Source: Larix sibirica
Lineage: Eukaryota > Streptophyta > Pinopsida > Pinales > Pinaceae
Assembly (NCBI GenBank): GCA_004151065.3
Contig: NWUY0300045645.1
Coordinates: forward strand, 6,880 to 19,221
Reading direction: 5' to 3'
Length of the DNA: 12,342 bases
Positions 1 to 7,348 of this stretch are shown one piece after another. A program made the translations under genes and the position numbers. The notes under the pieces are model-generated. The model made no database searches, was not told the DNA's origin, and saw only the letters and a list, made by a program, of their open reading frames with translations. The stretch's first letter is position 1. Every line of letters starts with the position of its first letter.

Positions 1-368
1 GTAGATCCATAACATGTTTATCCTCTGCCTTCTTATTCTTAATCCAATTAATGGTGCAATCTTTCAGCCCACTTAATTTATGACAGAAGTTCAAAATCGG
101 ATTATGGTCAAGAACTTCACAATTTTTCCAATAAGCTCAGACCATGGAACAATAAGAATCCTCACTAAGCCAAGTGGCATTGAACTTGAAAGGCAATCCC
201 CGGGGGCAAGCGAAATCATCTAATTGCAATATAATAGGCCAATGATCAGAGAATTTGTTGCCATGGACCCAGGAACGATGCTTCTGAAAGTGAGAAAGCA
301 AGTCCTGTTTAACCAGAAATCTGTCGATGCGTTTGTGTACACCAGCAGATCCAAAGCGACCATTAGTC
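1..368 (-). pseudogene. LINE ORF2 fragment (copy B): end of endonuclease plus linker
   Basis: This is a partial second copy of the ORF2 endonuclease/linker region found in copy A at 993-1362. By hand alignment the two match without indels, with about 44 differences in 369 bases (roughly 88% identity). Read from 368 downward the frame gives TNGRFGSAGVHKRIDRF, then the endonuclease signature SDHWPI, then the linker segment FKFNATWLSEDSYCSMV. One in-frame TGA lies at 139-137, where copy A has CGA (Arg259 of ORF2), so this copy is disabled by a C-to-T type change. It runs off the window at base 1 and ends at the N at 369 on its 5' side. The divergence from copy A indicates an independent member of the same family rather than a recent local duplication. 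Confidence 0.85.
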
Positions 369-369
369 N
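369..369. other. Ambiguous base N at a chimeric LINE junction
   Basis: A single N separates the RT start of copy A (370 onward) from the endonuclease fragment of copy B (1-368). Across it, on the minus strand, the order goes from reverse transcriptase back to endonuclease, and the RT reading frame breaks exactly here. This suggests a contig join or collapsed repeat rather than one sequenced ambiguous base. The true distance across the N is unknown. Confidence 0.7.
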
Positions 370-1905
370 TGGCTTATCTTTTTTTGGAATAAGTGTAACA
401 AATGTGGAGCTTAGTCCCCCTGTGATACATCCAAAGTTGCGAGAGAAATTAACCAGCTCAAGCAATTCACTTCCCATCAGATCAAAAAAATGCAAATACA
501 GCTCCACTGGCCACCCATCTGGCCCTGGGCTCTTATCTTTTTTGAAAATTTTCAAGGTCTGTTCAATATCCTCCAGAGTGATTTCTGCCTGAAGACAGTC
601 TGCATCCTGTGCATTGAAAAACTGTGGAAAAAGTGAAGCAACGTTGATCTGATCATTGAGGCAGCAATTACCAGGGTCACCATAAATTTTGCCAAAAAAA
701 GTCAAAGCTTCTGATTTGATACCATTAATATCCTTAATCTGATTTCCCATATCATCCATAATTTCCCAGATAAATTTCGAGCTTCGCCGAGCAGAGGCAA
801 AAGCATGAAAGAATTTGGTGTTTTTATCTCCATGAGAAACCCAGATTGCACGACTCTTGAGACGCCACTCTTTCTCCTCTTGTAATAGTAATTCCTCTTT
901 TTTCAATTCTAACTGTTTCATAATATCAAATGCTTCAGATGCCAGAGTATTGTTCAAGTTATCTTCGAAAGAAGTCTGAAGTTTCCTTTCAAGTAGATCC
1001 AAAACATGTTTATCCTCTGCCTTCTTGTTCTTGATCCAGTTAATGGTGCAATCTTTCAGCCCACTTAATTTATGACAGAAATTCAGGATCGGATTCGAAT
1101 CAAAAACTTCACAATTTTTCCAGTATGTTCGAACCATGGAGCAATAAGAATCCTCACTGAGCCAAGTGGCATTAAACTTGAAAGGCAAACCCCGAGGGCG
1201 AGCAAAATCCTCTAGTTGCAAGATGATGGGCCAATGGTCAGAGAATTTGTTGGCATGAACCCAAGATCGGTGCTTTTGGAAATGACAAAGCAAGTCCTGT
1301 TTAACCAGAAATCTGTCAATGCGTTTGTGAACACCTGCAGATCCATAGCGGCCATTAGTCCAGGTGGGAGTCAACTTGTGTGGCATCACATCCACTAGGT
1401 CTGCATCCAAGAGATACTGAGAGAAGAATTCTGCCATGTCATCCCTCCTAGCAGATACCCCCCAGATCTCTGCAGTATGACACGTAAAATTTAAATCTCC
1501 AGCTATAATCAGATCATTATATTGTAAAATACCGGAACCCTGCAGAGATGTCCAAAAATCTAGACGATCTTTGTAAGGTGCATAGCAATTCAGTAAGGAA
1601 AGTGAATGATGAAGGCCTCTAATAAAACCTCTCAACAGAATGCCCCACTGAGTAACAAAGGCTTTAAGATCGAAAATATTGGGATCCCAGGCAACTGCCA
1701 GCCCACCTGATAATCCACTAGAGCTAATAGCGGTGACCTCCCAATTTGGAAGGATTTGACATAATTTGTGTATGGCCAGGTTATGTTCACACATGGTCTC
1801 CTGAAGAAACATAATAGAGGGCTCAGTAGATTTAAGGAGGTTAGATAAGGCCTGAGCCCGAGACGCCTTACCTAAACCTCGGACGTTTAATGAAAGAAAA
1901 GACAT
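370..1905 (-). CDS. LINE ORF2 protein, partial: APE endonuclease and start of reverse transcriptase
   Basis: ORF2 protein nicks target DNA and reverse-transcribes the element RNA at the nick (target-primed reverse transcription). Numbering from the ATG at 1905, the endonuclease fills residues 1 to about 230 with its expected catalytic set in place: Asn7 (SLNVRGLG), Glu36 (LQET), Tyr108 (NCYAPY), Asp137 and Asn139 (AGDLNF), Asp197 (RIDRFL) and Ser222-Asp223-His224 (SDHWPI). A charged, probably helical linker (about 280-345) leads to the conserved WVSHGDKNTKFFH block (355-367) common to plant LINEs. The RT begins with KSPGPDGW (458-465) and LIPKKDKP (505-512), after which the N breaks the frame. 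The palm motifs, including the catalytic aspartates, are absent. Full-length plant LINE ORF2 proteins are usually over 1,200 residues, so less than half is present. The frame continues past the N only as out-of-frame translation of copy B. The ATG overlaps the ORF1 stop (TAATG) and starts the protein right at the endonuclease. Confidence 0.92.
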
Positions 1906-1907
1906 TA
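1903..1907 (-). promoter_or_regulatory. TAATG stop-start overlap joining ORF1 and ORF2 (copy A)
   Basis: On the minus strand the ORF1 stop TAA (1907-1905) and the ORF2 start ATG (1905-1903) share one A. The same pentamer occupies the same place in copy C (9869-9873). In the insect LINE SART1 a UAAUG overlap is known to drive ORF2 translation by reinitiation after ORF1 termination. The same role here is an inference from the arrangement. Confidence 0.7.
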
Positions 1908-3500
1908 AGGAACAGGTTCGAAGGGGGTCATAGCTCTAAGCCCCAATGATTCAACCCTCAAATTCTTATCAGCCTCGTCCAGTCTCTTAGATAAAGGAGT
2001 GTAGGGATCAGAACAAGGAGGGTCATTATTTTTCTTTTTTTTATTCCTTCTGATGGTAACATTTTTAAAATTAAGGGTTTGGAGAGGTTGAGCCCCAGAC
2101 CCACTACCCGGGTTTTTAATATAGGACGATAGGGGAGGAAACTCCAGCTCATTCTTAGTAAAATGTTCAGAAGCAGACTCTTGTTCCAAAGACAGAGTGC
2201 ATGATTCAGTCCTATCCAGTCTCCTATCCGAACAATTGCTAATGGGAGGGTCAGAATGCTGTGAAGAATTATCTAAGCACAGAACTTTTACAGCAGGGTC
2301 AGACCCTAAGGGAGTGGGCGGGAGGGAGGAAAGCCCCACAGAAATCGAAGATGGGATATGGTCAGGAGCAGGTAAAGTCGAGACAACCAATTCAGACTGT
2401 GAAATAAAAGGCCCAGGATCAATGGACGGGGGATCCTCAAAAAGCTTTCGCCCAATTTTCAACCCAGAAGAGGTAACTTCTGATCTATTAACTGGTAAAC
2501 CCGTGACAAGGTCATGACGGAGCTTAATTTCCCCAGTGGAAATACGTTTTGCAAGCTGTAATTCAGAGGATTCAATAAAATCTAATTCAGCCTTGGACAA
2601 CCCTGGAGAATTAGGAGGGGTTTCAAAGAGTGACTTACCCGGCAGTTCGCCTGACGAATCAAGATGTCCAGACTTCATGGCAGGTGCGTCAGAGTCAGAA
2701 CCAGCAGGAGAAGATCTTCGGCGGCTAGGGCAAGTAGCCCTAACATGACCCAGCTGATGACAAATAAAGCACCGGAACGGAATCTTGAAGAAATCTAGAG
2801 GTTGCGTCCAAACCCTAGCACCCCAAGAGATCATAATTTCAGCCGGTAGCCCCCCTTTCATGTCAATCTCAACCATGACTTTCGCATAACGACGATCAAT
2901 ACCGTAGAGGTTATGCTTATCAAAGCGAATGAACCTCCCAACTGAATTCGCAAGCCCCATGATGACCTCTTCCGACCACAATTCAATCGGGAGTCCAGGG
3001 ATAATCATCCACAAATGACGAAGTGTTTGAATTTCTGCAAGTGGGTCGAAATTCACGTGCCATGGTTTCAGGTACAAGGAGCCACCCTTAAACTCCCAGA
3101 AAGAAGACATGATCAAATCCAAGTGTGCCGCCTCAGAAAAAGTGAAGAGCATCCACCTGTTAGCAAGCAGGTTGATGCGAGGAGCCAAGCCGGTGATAGG
3201 AACCCAGAATTTGTTTACCCACTCAGTGATTTCTAATTTAGTTCCCGAAGTGAACTCGAGCCTGCCGACCAGAGCTTTCTCTGCTAGGGTTCTGATACGT
3301 TCAAAATTAAAATCAGCATCGATTTCATAACGGAAAACCTCATTCTTTGCTTTGTAAGTTTTTAACAGTCGTCTCCTCTTAGCTTTCACGCCATATAAAT
3401 TACCCTGCAGAGAAACCCCTCCCACAACGCGGTCGGTTTTGTCCCCACACACCAGAGCAGACCCCAGACGAGGAGGGTTTTGAAAAAGATTTGTTGACAT
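1905..3500 (-). CDS. LINE ORF1 protein (DUF4283-like domain and CCHC zinc knuckle)
   Basis: ORF1 proteins of plant LINEs are RNA-binding partners that package the element RNA with ORF2 protein. The ATG at 3500 gives 531 residues (MSTNLFQNPP...). The open frame extends 15 codons further upstream to 3545, but only from a GTG, and no ATG occurs between this start and about 3822, so 3500 is the first AUG of the leader. A basic patch AKRRRLLK lies near residues 40-47, followed by a DUF4283-like region (about 50-235; LWMIIPGLPIELW, VMVEIDMKGGLP). A zinc knuckle CFICHQLGHVRATC of the form CX2CX4HX4C sits at 244-257 (DNA 2771-2730). The C-terminal half is rich in Ser, Pro and Asp and probably disordered. 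It ends with a basic stretch, NVTIRRNKKKK, and a short conserved tail, LRAMTPFEPVP. The frame is intact, and ORF2 begins inside its stop codon. Confidence 0.9.
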   Translation of the reverse strand: MSTNLFQNPPRLGSALVCGDKTDRVVGGVSLQGNLYGVKAKRRRLLKTYKAKNEVFRYEIDADFNFERIRTLAEKALVGRLEFTSGTKLEITEWVNKFWVPITGLAPRINLLANRWMLFTFSEAAHLDLIMSSFWEFKGGSLYLKPWHVNFDPLAEIQTLRHLWMIIPGLPIELWSEEVIMGLANSVGRFIRFDKHNLYGIDRRYAKVMVEIDMKGGLPAEIMISWGARVWTQPLDFFKIPFRCFICHQLGHVRATCPSRRRSSPAGSDSDAPAMKSGHLDSSGELPGKSLFETPPNSPGLSKAELDFIESSELQLAKRISTGEIKLRHDLVTGLPVNRSEVTSSGLKIGRKLFEDPPSIDPGPFISQSELVVSTLPAPDHIPSSISVGLSSLPPTPLGSDPAVKVLCLDNSSQHSDPPISNCSDRRLDRTESCTLSLEQESASEHFTKNELEFPPLSSYIKNPGSGSGAQPLQTLNFKNVTIRRNKKKKNNDPPCSDPYTPLSKRLDEADKNLRVESLGLRAMTPFEPVP

Positions 3501-3783
3501 AATGAAAAAAGGGAAAGCCAAATAATAAAGCAGGGCGCGGGCCACAGCTGTCAGTCACCCAAAAAGGACCAGACAGCTGCCAAGCAGCCTCCCCCAAAAT
3601 TAGCAGAAGGGTGCCAAAAATAGAGAAGGGACAAAAAAGACCAAAAGGTAACCAAGCTAGCACCAATAGGAACCCCAGAACCGAAAGCAGAAAAACCGAA
3701 AAATCAAGCAAAAGCTGAAAAATAGAAGCCTCTGACTAAACCGATGCTTCCCACTTTTTTGGCTTGGTTGGTACTGGGCTGAT
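3501..3783 (-). promoter_or_regulatory. 5' leader (5'UTR and probable internal promoter region) of LINE copy A
   Basis: This is the stretch between the ORF1 ATG and the point where similarity to copy C begins. On the sense (minus) strand it is pyrimidine-rich and holds no ATG at all. The outer end reads AGTACCAACCA (3775-3765) then AAAAAAGTGGGAA, matching the start of copy C at 7884. LINEs usually carry an internal promoter in this region, but no specific promoter box is recognisable, so that role is inferred. Confidence 0.6.
3545..3579. repeat. Inverted repeat CAGCTGTC / GACAGCTG in the LINE leader
   Basis: CAGCTGTC at 3545-3552 and its reverse complement GACAGCTG at 3572-3579 are separated by 19 bases. 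They lie 45-79 bases upstream of the ORF1 ATG of copy A. The transcript could form an 8-bp stem here. No function is shown. Confidence 0.5.
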
Positions 3784-3796
3784 TTGTCAAATCAGC
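3778..3796. repeat. Perfect 9-bp inverted repeat at the 5' edge of LINE copy A
   Basis: GCTGATTTG and CAAATCAGC flank a single T. The repeat overlaps or abuts the inferred 5' end of the element, and no counterpart is visible upstream of copy C. It could belong to the target DNA or to the element's outermost leader. Confidence 0.6.
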
Positions 3797-5007
3797 TTGA
3801 CTCCAAGGCGCCAAAGGCCCCATATTCTTATGAACCTTTAAAGGTGAACAAAAATTTTGATTCAAACTTGTAAATTATTAATGACGATATGAAATTTAGC
3901 TATAATATTTAAGTAGAATTCTCAAAGACAGATCATTTAACACATCATTCCTTAAATATAAAGAATGTCACTTTCATAGTTTACGACAATTAATAAATAT
4001 GTTTATATGGAGAAGGTATTAAAACCTCAATTGTAGGATCGAAGCAACCGACGGTCTTTAAATTAACCAAATTTATGTACTTTTAAAATATAATTAATAA
4101 ATAAAAATAAGTACTAGCTGTGAAAATGAGAATGACACTATGACATAGAGAAAATGTATTTAGGTTCATATTGGTATTTGGTGATATGGGTAAAAGAGCG
4201 TGAACTTATATAATATATGTTGTATATATAGGATTGATGTATTGTAATTTATATATATATAAAGTTAAGGGTATGTGAATAATGATGTATAATATGAAGG
4301 TATAGTATGATAACTACAAAGTAGTGAATTTTTTTACAACTTTAAAAGTGATACCTTGATTAATGATAAAAAAAACATTAATAGATAAAAACCTGAGCAA
4401 GTGGTAGACTTCCTTGCAATCGTGTTAGATTCATATCAAACCAAACTATAAATGTAATGTACAACACTCTATCCTAATAAAAATACTCACGAAAAAATTC
4501 TAAATATTGTCAGTTCTCCTAATTTACTAAAGGATTATAGTCGTATTGGTTGTTATCGATACAAATTTTCTTAACATTACTATGGTACTAATAATTTATG
4601 ACTTTAGGAATAAACAATGTTGACCTTTTTCTCCTAAGTGATGTAGAAAAATCCTAAAGATACTAGGTATTTTATAGTTGAATAAAAGGCATCACTATTT
4701 ACTAGTCCCAAGTATTTTATAATATCATTGATCGCTTCATGTGAAGTGGAATAAGTATATCCATGTTATGATGATATCTTAGATATGTGATGTGTAGGAA
4801 TTCTTGGATGATGTGATTTTATGGTTTTTTTTAAGGGTAAGAAATCATAATGTTGATATTCAGTGGTATTGCTATAATTTATAATAAGTTTAATTGTATT
4901 ATTGAGATTCTCTAATAAAATAGATTTAATTATTTCTTCAATTATTATTAATTGTATTAGGTATTTTTCCATAACTTTGGTATGAATTTTCTTGAAGGGT
5001 GGGTGTA
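3797..5007. other. AT-rich spacer without recognisable genes
   Basis: No coding frame with a recognisable family, no RNA gene and no long exact repeat was found. The stretch is strongly AT-rich, with a short TA run at about 4248-4261 and a 12-base palindrome ACCTTTAAAGGT at 3834-3845 close to the LINE edge. The end, GAAGGGTGGGTGTA just before 5008, resembles a polypurine tract preceding an LTR, so part of the stretch may be decayed internal sequence of an LTR retrotransposon. No gag or pol motif could be confirmed in it. Confidence 0.5.
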
Positions 5008-5773
5008 TGTAATGCCCCATATTAACTTAGATAACTAAACTACATAATGACCTATGGTGTATCTCTTTACTTACTATCTATTAAGCTCACCTGGACTAAG
5101 AAGACTATCTATGTGTAGATTTTGGACCTAGTGTTGTAAGGAACTTGTGTATAAAGTTTATTGAATGTGTTGCAAATGGAGAAAGTAGTATGATGCCTTT
5201 CTATCATGCTAGATTAGATAGATATATGTGGTACGTGGATACCAATTTATATTATGTTTGGGAAATGAAACATTGAGTAGCATGCACATGGTAAATATAG
5301 TAGCTTATTTACATTTCTCATTAGTTAATGACATGATAATCACAATTAAATTGTTATATGGTTATGCAATATATTGTATTTGGTGACTAATGGATAAGTT
5401 AAATTGATAAGTGCGGCTAAAAATAAAAAAATTATGATACTAAGGTGATGCAGATGGTGTGGATTTCGAAAGAGTAATGATACGAGAGAAAAACATTTAT
5501 TTCAAAGTATTATTGGTTTGGAGTACATTGCTATGATATGTGAACAAGTGCAAGTTTTACAGGATGCACAATTTCCCAGACTAGTTATTCAATGTTGTAG
5601 CTCTTAGAACAACAACAATGAAACAATATGCCAGCATAGGGTGTTGACCCTTTATCTATTAGTAGGGATGGAGGTATTACTCACCATGTACCCTATGAAA
5701 CCTAGGGTCATGGTATGGAATTGTTAATCCACGCTCCCCAAGTTGTGTGATGATGACTAATGGTCGCATATTG

Positions 5774-5860
5774 GAGAAGCTTGGTCGATAGAAAAGTTTC
5801 GATTATTGGTTCTATCTAGGGGTTAGGTCAATATAGTTGATGCTCTAGCATATTGAAGCA
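5774..5860 (+). pseudogene. Very weak trace of a Ty3/gypsy RNase H C-terminus
   Basis: One frame gives EKLGR, a stop, then KSFDYWFYL (5774-5818). Another frame, from about 5827, gives VNIVDALAY. Together these resemble the end of gypsy RNase H, where a tract like FDY..YL.GK.N precedes VADALSR. A frameshift and a stop would be needed, and no other pol motif is visible nearby. This may be a chance match. Confidence 0.18.
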
Positions 5861-6400
5861 GAGGAAAGGATAGGATGTGGAAGATGGAAATTGATACTTA
5901 GTTACTATATATGTTGATGGGACTTTTTTATGACATCTTAGTTACTTGTATGATAAATCTAATGTTTTATCCATGTGTGCCAAATCTCTTATGTGTTCAT
6001 GTTTAATGATCTCGGATTGTTGTGCAACTTGAATTGTATTGTTATGGACATGTTAGTGAAATTGTTAGATTTTGTGATTACTATTGATTGCATTCTTAGG
6101 TGACAAAATATAGGAACTATGCATTAAATGTGAGAATTGTTATGGTTAGTATACACATGACTATGTATGCACCAACTACACCTACATACCTTGCGAGCAT
6201 ACTCTACTATTATTCAAATATAGATTTATTGTTAAATTGTGATTATTTGTATTGAAGTATATTGGGTTATCTATACATTTGTTTATGGTGAAAAGTGCAT
6301 TTCATTTAATCATCATTTTGCTTTATTTTAGATGCATTTTATTTTAATATTGATTGGTATTGAAATCATAAGATATTATTTCTAATGCTTTACCAAGTTC

Positions 6401-6670
6401 GAAGTTATTCAATTTGATTTGATTTTCTAGGTAAATTGTCAATTAAATTAAATGCACTTTGATATGGTTGTACTTCGAAAATGATTATTTTAACCCTTCC
6501 TAGAAATTGGATATGGTTGTACTTTTAAAATGATTATTTTAACCCTTACTAGGAAATATTGCAGTTGAACTTATTCGATTTGATTCTATTTGTTAGGTAA
6601 AATGTGAATTGAATTAAATATATGGATATGGTTGTATTTTGAAAATGATTATTTTAACCCTTCCTAGAAA
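6401..6670. repeat. Local tandem-type repeat: two ~105-bp units with an extra core copy between
   Basis: Unit 1 (6401-6506) and unit 2 (6567-6670) align over their whole length, each from an ATTC(A/G)ATTTGATT segment to a core ending in CCTAGAAA. A third copy of the core alone lies between them (6510-6556). All three cores share GATATGGTTGTA near the start and AAAATGATTATTTTAACCC later, with scattered substitutions. The pattern suggests local duplication followed by a partial duplication or deletion. Confidence 0.8.
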
Positions 6671-7039
6671 ATAGTGTGGCACTCCTCTCAAAGGAAGAGG
6701 CAGTGGTAAGTGCTTAAGGAGGATGGGAGAAGCTGGACTAAATGGGGCTTCTAATCGGGGGTGTGGAAAAACTGAGGAAACTATGAGGAGTGGGAAATGG
6801 ATGAGAGGAGTGATCGATGGAAGTGGAATTGAGACACTAACATTTTGGGATTGGACAATGATTTCATTATTTTTTTGAGATATTTCGGGCATGTAGGGCC
6901 AAGATACTGTAGGTTTAACCTATAGCTTATTGCAACTAGGGATTCAAATAGGTTGATCCTAGTTTGCTGGGAGGTAAATCCCAGTTTGGGAAAACTACAC
7001 TACGATGCTACAGTGGATTGTTACAGGGAATATTTCATT

Positions 7040-7074
7040 GGATTACTACTTCAACAATATTGTTGAGGTAATCC
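7040..7074. repeat. Palindromic hairpin site
   Basis: TCAACAATATTGTTGA (7051-7066) is a perfect 16-base palindrome. Outside it, GGATTAC (7040-7046) pairs with GTAATCC (7068-7074), leaving an asymmetric bulge of 4 versus 1 bases. It could fold as a cruciform or RNA hairpin. It lies in the last 310 bases of the possible LTR. Confidence 0.6.
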
Positions 7075-7348
7075 CCTTAGTTGTTACTTGTTTGATTTTG
7101 TTTAAATGAAATTATTTCAGTTATAAAAATTGAATAGTTAATTGCTTACTTAGTTAAATATGCAAATATCAATTTACTATATTTATCAATTTACTGTTGT
7201 TGGAACACAAAGATGAGAATTGTACTATTTTGAATTATTTCCTCAAATATTATTTTTCAAATAAAAAAAATCATACTGATAAAAGAAATTAGTTAGAAAC
7301 AAGCTAGATTTATCCAGTTATTAACACCCTATTAGGAGGGGCATTACA

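Larger units (their letters stand above)
370..3783 (-). mobile_element. LINE (plant L1-type non-LTR retrotransposon), copy A, 3' part missing
   Basis: This element carries, in minus-strand order, a leader of about 280 bases, ORF1 (3500-1905) and ORF2 (1905-370). The ORF1 product has a DUF4283-like region and a CCHC knuckle; ORF2 begins with an APE endonuclease followed by the N-terminal RT motifs. The rest of the RT, the C-terminal part and the 3' end are missing because the sequence breaks at the N at 369. Both ORFs are free of stops and frameshifts up to that break, so this copy is young compared with copy C. The 5' end is placed at about 3775-3783 because similarity to the leader of copy C (AGTACCAACCA) starts there. 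Target-site duplications cannot be checked without the 3' end. Confidence 0.85.
5008..7348 (+). mobile_element. Possible long LTR or TIR-bounded element, TGTAATGCCCC...GGGGCATTACA
   Basis: The block starts with TGTAATGCCCC (5008-5018) and ends with its exact reverse complement GGGGCATTACA (7338-7348). TG...CA ends with extended inverted repeats of this kind are typical of many plant Ty3/gypsy LTRs. The purine-rich GAAGGGTGGGTGTA just before 5008 fits a polypurine tract. Against this, the flanks GTGTA and AACAA are not a target-site duplication, no tRNA primer binding site follows 7348, and a faint RNase H-like trace lies inside. It may be a 3' LTR, two unrelated borders, or a decayed TIR element. 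Apart from the repeats listed separately, the interior is AT-rich and has no recognisable gene. Confidence 0.35.

Noticed and set aside
220-368. Continuation of the ORF2 open frame beyond the N (about 48 residues after the X)
   Set aside because: It is an out-of-frame reading of copy B endonuclease sequence and carries no RT similarity. The correct frame of 1-368 gives clear endonuclease and linker motifs.
1216-1398. Plus-strand ORF opposite the endonuclease, also seen at 224-592
   Set aside because: The near-identical plus-strand peptides arise only because the two stretches are copies of the same endonuclease DNA on the minus strand.
2197-2748. Plus-strand ORFs opposite ORF1
   Set aside because: They are antisense readings of the Ser/Pro-rich tail of ORF1 with no recognisable domain.
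3015-3330. Two plus-strand ORFs opposite the DUF4283-like region
   Set aside because: They are antisense shadows of ORF1, which has family motifs on the minus strand.
3400-3711. Hydrophobic 103-codon minus-strand ORF in the leader of copy A
   Set aside because: It starts at TTG, not ATG, overlaps the start of ORF1 in another frame, and owes its hydrophobic look to the T-rich leader.
4200-4262. TA-rich run as a microsatellite
   Set aside because: The uninterrupted TA run is only about a dozen bases, and the rest is ordinary AT-rich DNA.
4766-5020. 84-codon minus-strand ORF
   Set aside because: Its composition is low-complexity Ile/Lys/Asn, as expected from AT-rich DNA. It runs across the LTR-like border and matches no family I recognise.
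6614-6892. 92-codon minus-strand ORF starting MPEISQ
   Set aside because: It is Pro/Leu-rich with no domain, and its C-terminus lies inside the local repeat. It is more likely a chance open frame.
5008-7348. Complete transposon insertion with a target-site duplication
   Set aside because: The immediate flanks (GTGTA and AACAA) do not match, so a simple complete insertion between these points is not supported.
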